The position numbers and the translations under genes were made by a program. Below are positions 15,915 through 24,672 of a stretch of 64,000 bases of DNA, in pieces (position 1 is the stretch's first letter; the number at the start of each line of letters is the position of its first letter). The stretch comes from CAWALV01 sp963782965 (GTDB lineage: Bacteria > Actinomycetota > Actinomycetes > Acidothermales > Acidothermaceae): the NCBI GenBank assembly GCA_963782965.1, contig CAWALV010000002.1, positions 248,001 to 312,000 on the forward strand, in the 5' to 3' direction. Below the pieces are notes generated by a model. It was not told where the DNA came from. It made no database searches and was given only the letters and a program-made list of their open reading frames with translations.

Positions 15915-17933
15915 GTGACGACGAACGAGGCAGTAATCCCGCAGTTGCCCACGGAGAACGGCAGCGCCGCCTACGACGCCACATCGATCACTGTTCTCGA
16001 AGGCCTCGAGGCGGTACGCAAGCGGCCCGGCATGTACATCGGCTCCACCGGCGAGCGTGGTTTGCACCACCTCGTCTATGAGGTGGTCGACAACTCCGTC
16101 GACGAGGCCCTCGCCGGACATTGCGACCACATCGAGGTCACCCTGCTCGGCGACGGTGGCGTCCGGGTGGTCGACAACGGGCGAGGCATCCCGGTCGACG
16201 AGCATCCCGTCGAGAAGCGGCCCGCCGTCGAGGTCGTGCTGACGGTCTTGCATGCCGGCGGCAAGTTCGGCGGCGGTGGCTACAAGGTTTCGGGTGGCCT
16301 GCACGGGGTCGGTGTCTCGGTGGTCAACGCGTTGTCGAGCCGGTTGGACATCGAGATCAGGCGCGACGGTTACGTCTGGCAGCAAAGCTACGAGTACGGA
16401 GTGCCGACCGCGCCGCTCGCCCGCGGCGCCGCCACCTCGGAGACCGGTACGACGATCACGTTCTGGTCCGCTGCAGACATCTTCGAGACCACGCACTACA
16501 GCTTCGAGACGCTGTCCAACCGTTTCCGCGAGTACGCCTTCCTCAACAAGGGCCTGACCCTCGCCCTGACCGACGAGCGCCCCGCCGAGCACACCCCGGA
16601 CGGTGATGGCGAGAAGCCCGCGGCCGGCGAGGATCCCTCCCAGGTGGTGTACCGATACGACGGTGGGCTGGTCGACTTCGTCTCCCACTTGAACGCGACG
16701 AAGGACGCCGTGCACCGCAGCATCATCTCGCTGGAGTCCGAGGATTCCTCGAACGGTATGAGCCTCGAGGTGGCGATGCAGTGGAACACCGGCTACACCG
16801 AGTCGGTGCACACGTTCGCCAACACGATCAACACGCACGAGGGCGGCACTCACGAGGAGGGGTTCCGGTCCGCGCTCACCTACCTCGTCAACCGCTTCGG
16901 CGAGGAGTGGAACCTCATCAAGAAGAAGGAAGACCGCCTCTCTGGTGAAGACGTGCGCGAGGGTTTGACCGCGATCGTTTCCGTCAAGCTGACCGACCCC
17001 CAGTTCGAGGGTCAGACGAAGACCAAGCTCGGCAATACCGAAGTGAAGTCGTTCGTGCAGACGGTCTGCAACGACAAACTCGGCGAGTGGTTCGAGAAGA
17101 ACCCCAACGAGGGCAAAGACATCGTCCGCAAGGGCATCCAGGCTGCCTCGGCACGGGTGGCCGCTCGCAAGGCGCGCGATCTGGCTCGCAATCGCAAGGG
17201 TTTGCTCGGCGGTGGTGGCCTGCCCGGCAAGCTGATCGATTGCCAAAGCGCGCACCCCGAAGAATGCGAAGTGTTCATCGTCGAGGGTGACTCTGCCGGT
17301 GGCTCGGCCCGCCAAGGCCGAGACCCGCGCACGCAGGCGATCCTGCCTATCCGTGGAAAGATTCTCAACGTCGAACGGGCCCGGATCGATCGCGTCCTGC
17401 AGAACAACGAGGTGCAGGCAGTGATTTCCGCGCTCGGCACGGGCGTGCACGACGAGTTCGACATCGAAAAGCTGCGCTACCACAAGATCGTGCTGATGGC
17501 CGACGCCGACGTCGACGGTCAGCACATCCGTACGCTGCTGCTCACGTTGCTCTTCCGCTTCATGAAGCCGTTGGTCGAGGCCGGGCATATCTATCTCGCC
17601 CAGCCGCCGCTGTATCGGCTGAAGTGGAGCAGTGGCGCCTCGGAGTTCGCCTACAGCGACCGCGAGCGCGACGGGCTTGTCGCGGCCGGGAAGGAAGCCG
17701 GCCGCAAGCTCCCCAAGGACGGCATCCAGCGGTACAAGGGGCTTGGCGAGATGAACGCCGAGGAACTATGGACGACGACGATGGACCCCTCCCAGCGGGT
17801 GTTGCTCCAGGTGAGCATCGACGACGCCGCACGGGCTGACGAAATCTTCAGTGTCTTGATGGGCGAGGACGTCGAGCAGCGGCGTTCCTTCATCCAGCGC
17901 AACGCCAAAGACGTCCGCTTTCTCGACATCTAG
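15915..17933 (+). CDS. gyrB: DNA gyrase subunit B
   Basis: The 672-residue protein starts at GTG 15915, with AGGAGG at 15898-15903 and a start VTTNEAVIPQLPTEN close to known GyrB. The GHKL ATPase domain has EVVDNSVDEALAGHCDHIEV, DNGRGIPVDEHP and GLHGVGVSVVNALS. The transducer domain carries QTKTKLGN, with the conserved QTK lysine. The TOPRIM domain has EGDSAGGSARQGRDPRTQAILPIRGKILNVE and DADVDGQHIRTLLLT. The end, RRSFIQRNAKDVRFLDI, is the canonical C-terminus. With GyrA it introduces negative supercoils. Confidence 0.98.
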   Translation: MTTNEAVIPQLPTENGSAAYDATSITVLEGLEAVRKRPGMYIGSTGERGLHHLVYEVVDNSVDEALAGHCDHIEVTLLGDGGVRVVDNGRGIPVDEHPVEKRPAVEVVLTVLHAGGKFGGGGYKVSGGLHGVGVSVVNALSSRLDIEIRRDGYVWQQSYEYGVPTAPLARGAATSETGTTITFWSAADIFETTHYSFETLSNRFREYAFLNKGLTLALTDERPAEHTPDGDGEKPAAGEDPSQVVYRYDGGLVDFVSHLNATKDAVHRSIISLESEDSSNGMSLEVAMQWNTGYTESVHTFANTINTHEGGTHEEGFRSALTYLVNRFGEEWNLIKKKEDRLSGEDVREGLTAIVSVKLTDPQFEGQTKTKLGNTEVKSFVQTVCNDKLGEWFEKNPNEGKDIVRKGIQAASARVAARKARDLARNRKGLLGGGGLPGKLIDCQSAHPEECEVFIVEGDSAGGSARQGRDPRTQAILPIRGKILNVERARIDRVLQNNEVQAVISALGTGVHDEFDIEKLRYHKIVLMADADVDGQHIRTLLLTLLFRFMKPLVEAGHIYLAQPPLYRLKWSSGASEFAYSDRERDGLVAAGKEAGRKLPKDGIQRYKGLGEMNAEELWTTTMDPSQRVLLQVSIDDAARADEIFSVLMGEDVEQRRSFIQRNAKDVRFLDI

Positions 17934-17980
17934 TCGCACACCGACTGGCATGCGTCGACGCGTGCCAAGGAGGAAATCGC

Positions 17981-20653
17981 GTGAGCCAGGACACCACCCT
18001 TCCGCCGAATCACGGTCGCATCGAGCCGGTAGACCTGCAAGGCGAGATGCAGCGCAGCTACCTCGATTACGCGATGAGCGTCATCGTCGGGCGCGCTCTG
18101 CCGGAAGTGCGTGACGGCCTCAAGCCCGTCCACCGCAGAGTGCTCTACGCCATGTACGACGGTGGCTACCGGCCCGACCGCGGTTTCAACAAGTGCTCAC
18201 GCGTCGTCGGCGACGTGATGGGCCAGTACCACCCGCACGGCGACAGCGCGATCTACGACGCGCTCGTGCGGCTCGCGCAGCCCTGGTCGTTGCGCTACCC
18301 GCTCATCGACGGGCAGGGCAACTTCGGTTCGCCGGGTAACGACCCGCCGGCGGCGATGCGCTACACCGAATGCCGCATGGCTGCGCTCGCGATGCAGATG
18401 GTGCGCGACATCGACGAGGAGACCGTCGACTTCACCGCCAACTACGACGGCAAGACTCTCGAGCCGCTGATCCTGCCGAGCCGCTTCCCGAACCTGCTCG
18501 TCAACGGCTCGGCCGGCATCGCCGTCGGCATGGCGACCAACATCCCCCCGCACAACCTTCGTGAGGTCGCGGCCGGCGCGCAATGGGCACTCGAACACCC
18601 CGAGGCCAGCCGGGAAGAGTTGCTCGAGGCTTTGCTGGAACGCATCCAAGGCCCCGACTTTCCCACCGGTGCGCTGATCGTCGGTCGCCGCGGCATCGAG
18701 GACGCTTACCGAACCGGCCGCGGCTCGGTCACGATGCGCGCGGTCATCGACGTCGAAGAAGACAACCGCGGTCGGCAGTTGCTCGTCATCACCCAGCTGC
18801 CGTACCAGGTCAACCCCGACAACCTGGCGCTGCGCATTGCCGAGCTCGTCAACGAATCGAAGCTCGGTGGCATCGCCGACATACGAGACGACTCGTCGTC
18901 GCGCACGGGGCAACGGCTCGTCATCGTGTTGAAGCGCGATGCGGTTGCAAAGGTCGTCGTCGCGAACCTTCTCAAGCACACGCCGTTGCAGGACACCTTC
19001 GGCTGCAACATGGTCGCCCTCGTCGACGGCGTCCCACGCACGTTGAGTCTCGATGGCTTCATCAAGCACTGGGTTACGCACCAGATCGAAGTCATCGTCA
19101 GACGCACTACTTTCCGGTTGCGCAAGAAGGAAGAGCGCGCGCACATCGTGCGCGCCTACCTCAAGGCTCTCGACCGGCTCGACGACGTCATCGCACTCAT
19201 CCGGTCGAGTGCGACCGTCGAGGCCGCGCGCGACGGCCTGATGGGGCTGCTCGACATCGACGAGTTGCAGGCCACCGCGATTCTCGACATGCAGTTGCGG
19301 CGGCTCGCAGCACTCGAGCGGCAAAAGCTCATCGACGAGTACGACGAGCTGACCGCTGAAATCGCCGACCTCAACGAGATTCTGGCGAGCGAATCCCGGC
19401 AGCGCGGCATCATCAGCGACGAGCTGAAGGAGATCGTCGACAAGCACGGCGACGAACGGCGCACCGCGATCGTGCCGTTCGACGGCGAGGTCAATATGGA
19501 AGACCTCATCGCCGAAGAGGACGTCGTGGTCACGATCACGCGGGGTGGTTACGCCAAGCGGACGAAGACCGATCTCTACCGTTCCCAGCGCCGCGGCGGT
19601 AAGGGCATCGTCGGTGCGCAGCTGCGCCAGGACGACGTCGTCGAACACTTCTTCGTCACGACGACGCATCACTGGCTGCTCTTCTTCACCGACAAGGGTC
19701 GCGTGTATCGCGCGAAGGCTTACGAGCTGCCAGAGACTGCTCGCAGTGCACGCGGCCAGCACGTCGCCAACCTGCTGGCGTTCCAACCCGACGAGAACAT
19801 CGCGCAGGTGCTGGCGCTCAAGGACTACGACGTCGCGCCCTACCTCGTGCTGGCAACTCAGCAGGGGCTGGTGAAGAAGACCGCGCTGCGTGACTTCGAC
19901 TCCAACCGAACTGGCGGCGTCATCGCGATCAACCTGCGCGAGGGTGACGCCGTCATCGCCGCGCGGCTGGTCTCGGCCGACGACGACCTGCTGCTGGTCA
20001 GCCGAAAGGGCCAGTCGATCCGCTTCCATGCCACCGACGACGCGCTGCGACCGATGGGGCGCGCAACCTCGGGCGTGATCGGGATGCGGTTCCGGCCCGA
20101 CGACGAGTTGCTCGCCATGATGGTCGTCCGGCCCGACTCCTTCGTCTTCACCGCCACCGACGGTGGGTTCGCGAAGCGGACGGCGATCGAGGAGTACCCG
20201 GTGCAGGGGCGCGGTGGCCAGGGCGTCCTCACCGCCAAGCTCACCGACGGCCGCGGCGGGCTGGTCGGCGCGCTGGTCGTCGATCCCGGCGATGAGGTGT
20301 TCGCGATCACCGAGCTCGGCGGAGTGATCCGGACCCGCGCCGACGAGGTCCGCCCGACCTCCCGCGCGACGATGGGTGTGCGGTTGATCAACTTGGCGGA
20401 TGGGGACGCCGTCGTAGGGGTGACCCGTAACGTGGAGAGCGGTCAGACGGCGGCGGCCCTCGGCGAGGACGTCGAGGACGCCGAGGACGCCGAGGACGCG
20501 GAGGGCGCCGATCTTGCGGAGGGCCAGGTGGCGGGGGCGGAGCAGCCGGCGTCCGGAGCGCCGGCGCCGCAAGAAGCACACGATGGCGGGAGCGGACGGG
20601 GTACCCTCCCGGAGAGCCGTCCATTGGATGGCGACGCGGGTCAGGAGGAGTAG
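17981..20653 (+). CDS. gyrA: DNA gyrase subunit A
   Basis: The 890-residue protein starts at GTG after AGGAGGAAA. The catalytic Tyr is Y128 in AAMRYTE. The quinolone-resistance-determining stretch is GQYHPHGDSAIYDALV (Ser89 and Asp93 at the positions of E. coli Ser83 and Asp87, that is, the sensitive-type residues). The GyrA box is QRRGGKG, inside SQRRGGKGIVGAQ, needed for DNA wrapping. The C-terminal six-bladed pinwheel follows. The last ~70 residues form a repetitive acidic tail (EDVEDAEDAEDAEGADLAEG), which in other gyrases tunes supercoiling. Confidence 0.98.
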   Translation: MSQDTTLPPNHGRIEPVDLQGEMQRSYLDYAMSVIVGRALPEVRDGLKPVHRRVLYAMYDGGYRPDRGFNKCSRVVGDVMGQYHPHGDSAIYDALVRLAQPWSLRYPLIDGQGNFGSPGNDPPAAMRYTECRMAALAMQMVRDIDEETVDFTANYDGKTLEPLILPSRFPNLLVNGSAGIAVGMATNIPPHNLREVAAGAQWALEHPEASREELLEALLERIQGPDFPTGALIVGRRGIEDAYRTGRGSVTMRAVIDVEEDNRGRQLLVITQLPYQVNPDNLALRIAELVNESKLGGIADIRDDSSSRTGQRLVIVLKRDAVAKVVVANLLKHTPLQDTFGCNMVALVDGVPRTLSLDGFIKHWVTHQIEVIVRRTTFRLRKKEERAHIVRAYLKALDRLDDVIALIRSSATVEAARDGLMGLLDIDELQATAILDMQLRRLAALERQKLIDEYDELTAEIADLNEILASESRQRGIISDELKEIVDKHGDERRTAIVPFDGEVNMEDLIAEEDVVVTITRGGYAKRTKTDLYRSQRRGGKGIVGAQLRQDDVVEHFFVTTTHHWLLFFTDKGRVYRAKAYELPETARSARGQHVANLLAFQPDENIAQVLALKDYDVAPYLVLATQQGLVKKTALRDFDSNRTGGVIAINLREGDAVIAARLVSADDDLLLVSRKGQSIRFHATDDALRPMGRATSGVIGMRFRPDDELLAMMVVRPDSFVFTATDGGFAKRTAIEEYPVQGRGGQGVLTAKLTDGRGGLVGALVVDPGDEVFAITELGGVIRTRADEVRPTSRATMGVRLINLADGDAVVGVTRNVESGQTAAALGEDVEDAEDAEDAEGADLAEGQVAGAEQPASGAPAPQEAHDGGSGRGTLPESRPLDGDAGQEE

Positions 20654-20659
20654 AGCGCG

Positions 20660-21187
20660 GTGACGGAGTCAGAAGTGCCAGCCGCCGTCTCGGCGCGCCC
20701 TACGCCGACCGCAGAGCCCGGCCCGAGCCGGGTGGTCCCCGCCGACGGCCCTCTCGGGTCACTCACGCCTCCGCCGGTCGACAAGCCGCGTCGTCCGGTC
20801 GTGCACATGGCCACGCCGGTTCGCGGCCGGCGGCGGGCCCGCCTCGTCGTCAAGCACATCGACCCGTGGACCGTCATGAAGGTGACGTTCGTCGTGTCGA
20901 TCGTGATGCTCGTCGTGATCGTCGTCGCGGTTGCCATCGTCTACGCAGTCCTGGGCAAGATGGGCGTCTGGGACCAGATCAACAACATCGTCAACGATGT
21001 GTCGCCGACGACGGCGCCCAAGGCTCTGCACAACGTCCTGAGCGGTTCGCGCGTGGTGACCGTGGCGGCCATCGTCGGCGGCATCAACGTCATCTTGATG
21101 ACGGCGCTCTCCACCCTCGGTGCGGCCATCTACAACCTGATCTCCGACCTGGTCGGCGGCATCGAGGTCACGCTTACCGACCCCTGA
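20660..21187 (+). CDS. DUF3566 transmembrane protein
   Basis: The 175-residue protein starts at GTG, seven bases after gyrA. The N-terminal ~65 residues are Pro-rich and disordered. ARLVVKHIDPWTVMKVTFVVSIVMLVVIVVAVAIVYAVLGKMGVWDQIN is the DUF3566 signature with the first TM helix; a second hydrophobic segment follows in VTVAAIVGGINVILMTALSTLGAAIYNLISDLVGGIEVTL. It is conserved directly downstream of gyrA in actinobacteria (Rv0007-like) and its function is not established. It is likely in the gyrBA transcript. Confidence 0.9.
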   Translation: MTESEVPAAVSARPTPTAEPGPSRVVPADGPLGSLTPPPVDKPRRPVVHMATPVRGRRRARLVVKHIDPWTVMKVTFVVSIVMLVVIVVAVAIVYAVLGKMGVWDQINNIVNDVSPTTAPKALHNVLSGSRVVTVAAIVGGINVILMTALSTLGAAIYNLISDLVGGIEVTLTDP

Positions 21188-21247
21188 GCAGCGGGAAACT
21201 ACCCAGTTCGGTCGCCGTCCGCCGGTGGGATACCCTCGGCAAGGCAC

Positions 21248-21323
<76 letters not shown>

Positions 21324-21351
21324 CCCCACGGTCCGAGCCGAGGCGGTCACG

Positions 21352-21477
21352 ATGAAGAAGCTCCTCCTGCTACTGCTGGGCGCGATCGGCGGCCTCGTCG
21401 CCTACCGCCGGATGCAGGCGGTACGGGCCGAGGAAGACCTCTGGATCGAAGCAACCAGCGACTCGGGCAACCCCTAG
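21352..21477 (+). CDS. DLW-39 family small protein
   Basis: The product has 41 residues: MKKLLLLLLGAIGGLVAYRR, MQAVRAEEDLWIEATSDSGN and P. One N-terminal hydrophobic helix is followed by the EEDLWIEAT motif that names the DLW-39 family, conserved beside these tRNA genes in actinobacteria. The function is unknown. It is probably a single-pass membrane peptide. Confidence 0.85.
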   Translation: MKKLLLLLLGAIGGLVAYRRMQAVRAEEDLWIEATSDSGNP

Positions 21478-21690
21478 TCGAGCCGGCCCGTTGCGCGGCG
21501 GCGTGCCAACCTCGCAGGACCCGGGACGGCGGTCGGCCCAGGCGTGGGGCCAAGATTCGGTAGTCAGAAATGGGCCGGAAGCCCGGTGATCCTCCGTGTG
21601 GGAAGATGGGCTCTGCGCGACGGACTACGATCGTGTGGACGGATCACCGGCGCGCAAAACCGCAGGTGAGAGGCATGATTGCCTCGCCTC

Positions 21691-21763
21691 GGGGACGTAG
21701 CTCAACTGGCAGAGCACCGCCTTTGCAAGGCGGGGGTTGAGGGTTCAAGTCCCTTCGTCTCCA
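21691..21763 (+). tRNA. alaT: tRNA-Ala (TGC)
   Basis: This is a 73-nt cloverleaf: acceptor GGGGACG/CGTCTCC, anticodon stem CCGCC/GGCGG with loop TTTGCAA (anticodon TGC), T-arm GGTTCAAGTCC, discriminator A, no CCA. Its 3' 46 bases plus one downstream base are duplicated at 31713-31759. It is therefore the integration target of the adjoining element, which leaves the tRNA intact. Confidence 0.97.
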
Positions 21764-21764
21764 C
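21718..21764. repeat. attL: 47-bp direct repeat (tRNA side)
   Basis: These bases, from CGCCTTTGC in the anticodon arm through CGTCTCCAC, are identical to 31713-31759. They contain the 3' part of tRNA-Ala, the usual core site for tyrosine integrases. Confidence 0.92.
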
Positions 21765-21781
21765 TCACAAAAGGCCCGGAA

Positions 21782-22085
21782 TTACTGGGCTGCGACCGTC
21801 TGACGCTGGCTGGCGAGTTCGATAACCGCGGCCGTGGGCAACGGATGGGCAACGCGGCTCGCGAGTGCGGCCGCGCGGGCGGCGTCCATCGCGTCGGCGA
21901 CAGCGTGGCCGGTCCCTCGTGAGGTGGCCATAGAGGTCGAAAGTTGTGGTCGCTGACTTGTGCCCGAAGCGCCTGCCGGACGACGTTCACGTCCGCGTCG
22001 CGGGCTCCCCGTCGTCGGGGCTGAACCTGGTGACATGAAGGCCCTTGCGGCGTACTCTGCCTCTTCTGCCTCCGAGCGGCAACGA
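21782..22085 (-). pseudogene. Tyrosine integrase remnant (C-terminal fragment)
   Basis: In one minus-strand frame the last ~35 residues, DAMDAARAAALASRVAHPLPTAAVIELASQRQTVAAQ, closely resemble the C-terminus of the larger integrase at 23252 (DAMDVARAAALAARSK...). Further upstream, in other frames, DVNVVRQALR and GLHVTRF resemble DVKVVQQMLG and GLHPHGLRH of that integrase. The fragment is thus truncated at the N-terminus and frameshifted at least twice. It sits 18 bases from the tRNA, where an active element's integrase would end. The left limit of homology is approximate. Confidence 0.65.
21835..21856. repeat. Octamer pair TGGGCAAC x2 (possible integrase arm site, left)
   Basis: TGGGCAAC at 21835-21842 and 21846-21853 repeat with an 11-bp period. 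A near copy of the whole 22-bp block (20 of 22 identical) lies at 31591-31612 near the other end of the element. Confidence 0.5.
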
Positions 22086-22178
22086 TCCGCGACGTGAGCA
22101 GGACGTCGGGCGCGACGTGATAGATGCAAGGCAATGACCAATGGCTCCTACGGGAGAAATGACAGAAGAGGAGATGCG

Positions 22179-23027
22179 ATGAGCATCAGCACACCCGCCA
22201 CCCCTGACCTTGCGGACCTGTTCGAGTTCGCGTGGATGCCGCCGACCTTCGACGCGAAGTTGGAAGAGTTGGCGCTCAAGGCTCAGCCGGAGCGGTGGGA
22301 CGAGCCGGACTACCCAGGAACCCTCAAGTTCCCCATCTTGGGGAACTACATGAAGTACACGTTCCGTCGTATCGTCGAGGAAGACAAGGTTGCCTTCGCG
22401 ACTGACGAGAACGGCAGGCAGGTCGCCGCATTTCACACAGGCCTGTTTACGGCGCACTACGAGCCGATCTTTGCCACATTCGAGGCGAACACCAACGCGG
22501 AGAAACAGCCGTGGGTGCTGAAGGGTTGGAGCACGCTGGCCGACTATCGGATGCGCCCGTTCGGCAGCGTCGACGTTAAGCCCGCGCGATACTTCAGCCG
22601 CCCCGAAGACCTCATCTACGACCCGGATCTCGAACTCGTCGCGGACCTCGACCACATCCTCGATGAGAACGCCGACCGTTTCCCAGCGTCGTTGCAGGCG
22701 AACCCCCACCTGCGTCGTCTTGGCTTGGACGCCGCCATTCGCGAGGCAGGCAAGCGTGCGCAGATGAACTGGAAAACCGCCGTGCCGCAGTACTACTTCG
22801 GTCGTGGCGAGGGGTTCATCCAGTTACTCCTTCCGTTGTGCATCCTGCAGCCGGATCGCGCCGACCTTGCCCTCGTGGTCGACAAGGTGCACAGCGAGAA
22901 GCGTTACCGTGCGCACACGGTGCTTACCCTGTCGATGGCGTACAAGAACGCACGGCTTATTGCTCGCCCATACTCGGACTGGCTCGGTTCCGGGTCGGCG
23001 GGGTCTCAGATCTTGGCGGAGGTCTGA
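22179..23027 (+). CDS. DUF3825 domain protein
   Basis: The 282-residue protein starts at ATG 22179, with AGAGGAGA just upstream. The sequence matches the DUF3825 pattern: AAFHTGLFTAHYEPIFATFEAN, then YFSRPEDLIYDPDLELVADLDHIL, and the C-terminal LLPLCILQPDRADLALVVDKV...YRAHTVLTLSMAYKNARLIARPYSDWL. No signal peptide or TM segment is present. DUF3825 has no assigned reaction; it is found in mobile or accessory regions, sometimes joined to RNA-binding domains. The gene faces right, opposite to all other genes of the element except the RHH regulator and its small partner. It is less GC-rich than the backbone, and a cargo or defence role is a guess. Confidence 0.75.
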   Translation: MSISTPATPDLADLFEFAWMPPTFDAKLEELALKAQPERWDEPDYPGTLKFPILGNYMKYTFRRIVEEDKVAFATDENGRQVAAFHTGLFTAHYEPIFATFEANTNAEKQPWVLKGWSTLADYRMRPFGSVDVKPARYFSRPEDLIYDPDLELVADLDHILDENADRFPASLQANPHLRRLGLDAAIREAGKRAQMNWKTAVPQYYFGRGEGFIQLLLPLCILQPDRADLALVVDKVHSEKRYRAHTVLTLSMAYKNARLIARPYSDWLGSGSAGSQILAEV

Positions 23028-23030
23028 ACC

Positions 23031-23180
23031 ATGGTGGACAGCCGAAATCTAGCGTGGGAGCTCCTCGGCTTTGGCCTCATCGTCGGAGGCCCTGTGGTCG
23101 GTGCTGTGATTGTCTCGAACAAGAGCCCGGCGGCCTGGTTGGCGGTCTGGGGCGTGGCTACCAAGCTGCTTAGACCTTGA
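23031..23180 (+). CDS. Small hydrophobic protein downstream of DUF3825
   Basis: The frame encodes 49 residues: MVDSRNLAWELLGFGLIVGG, PVVGAVIVSNKSPAAWLAVW, GVATKLLRP. ATG lies three bases after the DUF3825 stop and GGAGG at 23018-23022 gives it a ribosome-binding site inside the upstream gene, so it is likely translationally coupled. One clear hydrophobic helix (LLGFGLIVGGPVVGAVIV) and a second shorter one are visible. I recognise no family. If real, it would be a membrane partner of the DUF3825 protein. Confidence 0.5.
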   Translation: MVDSRNLAWELLGFGLIVGGPVVGAVIVSNKSPAAWLAVWGVATKLLRP

Positions 23181-23251
23181 GTCGCTCCGACTTGGTTGCG
23201 GCTGGAACGGCGGGCAGTTGGCCCGTATTGGTCTCCGACAAGGGCAGTTAG

Positions 23252-24399
23252 TTAGCCGACGGTCGTTCTCCGTTGCGCTGTCGCCAATTCGACCACCGGG
23301 TGGCCAGGCTTGGAACGAGCCGCGAGCGCTGCTGCCCGCGCCACGTCCATCGCGTCGGCGACGACGTCGAGACGATCCCCCATCAGGTGGCCGTAGAGGT
23401 CGAAGGTCATGGTCGCCGACTTGTGGCCGAGCATCTGCTGGACGACCTTCACATCAGCGCCGGCCGCGGTCGCTAGGGATGCCGCGGTGTGCCGGAGCCC
23501 GTGCGGGTGCAGACCAGCGAGTCCGAGCGCCTCCGCTGCGGCGTCGAGTGCGGCGCGACGGAAGTTGCGGACGCGCAGTGTTCCGCCCTGCGGAGCGGTG
23601 AATACCTGCGCGTCGGCCGTCTTGCCAGCGACGTGGGCCGCGAGTTCGTCGATCAAGAAGCGGTGGATCGGCACGTCACGACGCTCGTGCCCCTTCGGCG
23701 TGCCCCACACGAGCCCGCGGCCGCCGACCTCGGTCACCGACTCGGCGATAGTGGCGCGACGGCGCATCAGGTCGAGACGTCCGACCCGCAGCGCGGCCAG
23801 CTCGCCGAATCGGACTCCCGTGTACGCCAGGAACAGGAGGACGAGTCGGTACTCGCCGCAGGCGTCGGCGAGGTCGTCAACCTGCTCGTGGGTGAGGTAG
23901 ACGTGCTCGGTCGTGACGACGCGAGGCAGTGAAATCCCTGCGGACGGGTTTCGGGCCAGGCGGCCGTCGCGGACCGCCGAGGCGAGGATCAGAGACAGGA
24001 CGCCGTGGACCTTCCGCACGGTCGACGCCGAGCGGGTCGCGGTCAGCTCCCCGACCCAGGTCTGTACGGAGCTGTGCTCGACGTCGGCCAGGCGCACAGC
24101 GCCCCAGCGCGGCTCGATGTGCTCACGGACGATGCCCGCGTATCGCTCGGCTGTGGACGGCTTCAGGTCGACCTTGCCGGCCAGCCAGGTTCGGGCGAGC
24201 TCACCGACCGTTCCCACCGATCGCTTCGGGTCGACGTACGAGCCGCAGAGCTTGGCTGATTCGACGGTGTGAGGAACCGGGTTGCGTCGACCTTGCGGTC
24301 GAACGACTTGCTCCGCTGTCTACCCTCTGGGGTGCGGTAGGTGGCGCGCCAGGTGATCTTGCCGCCGGGGGTGCGCTGGCGCTTCTCGATGCTGGGCAT
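23252..24399 (-). pseudogene. int: Tyrosine recombinase (integrase), frameshifted
   Basis: The first ~42 residues (MPSIEKRQRTPGGKITWRAT onward to KVDATRFLT), with a good AAGGGGAC ribosome site before ATG 24399, are in one frame. The rest, from TVESAKLCGSYVDPKRS to the stop, is in another. One base is missing near 24268-24272, relative to the expected FLTTVESAKL. The catalytic half (GTG 24217 onward) is intact: Arg in YTGVRFGELAALRVGRL, HPHGLRHTAASL (HxxR) and Tyr in FDLYGHLMGD. The N-terminal arm-binding domain would be lost in a product started at 24217. It could be a true pseudogene, a programmed frameshift or an assembly error. Confidence 0.8.
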
Positions 24400-24458
24400 C
24401 AGTTGTCCCCTTTCGGATGGTTCTGACGGTACGTCGGGGCGCCGACGATCCCGGGTGG

Positions 24459-24663
24459 TCAGGCGGCAGGCTTCCCGCCGAGATGGTCGAGCCAGGCGCG
24501 CACCTCGCACCCCCAGTAGCGGACGTGGCGGCCGATCTTGAAGCTGCGTGGGCCATAGCCGGTCTGTCGCCAATAGCGCATGGTTGCGACGGACACCCGC
24601 AGGGTTCGGGCGGCCCTCGACGATGGTGAGCATCGTGCAGTGGTCGTGGTTGTGCTGGTACAT
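24459..24663 (-). pseudogene. xis: Excisionase (MerR/HTH-17 type), frameshifted
   Basis: From ATG 24663 (AAGGAG five bases upstream) the frame reads MYQHNHDHCTMLTIVEG. After one extra C/G near 24614-24616 the correct continuation is RTLRVSVATMRYWRQTGYGP, RSFKIGRHVRYWGCEVRAWL, DHLGGKPAA and stop. That is the usual small winged-HTH excisionase/AlpA-like protein found immediately upstream of int in actinobacterial elements. The intact protein would be about 68 residues. As read, helix 1 and the rest are in different frames. Confidence 0.75.
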
Positions 24664-24672
24664 GGTCACTCC

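Noticed and set aside
18200..18320. Quinolone-resistance mutation in gyrA
   Set aside because: The resistance-determining positions read Ser89 and Asp93, the usual sensitive-type residues, so nothing unusual is seen.
21583..21650. 10-bp inverted repeat CCGGTGATCC / GGATCACCGG with a 48-base spacer upstream of tRNA-Ala
   Set aside because: The spacer is long, there is no T-run or known motif, and it could arise by chance in this GC-rich stretch. I could not tie it to a function.
21670..21685. GAGGCA-TGAT-TGCCTC hairpin just before tRNA-Ala
   Set aside because: The stem is only six bases with no other terminator features. It lies in the tRNA leader and may be incidental.
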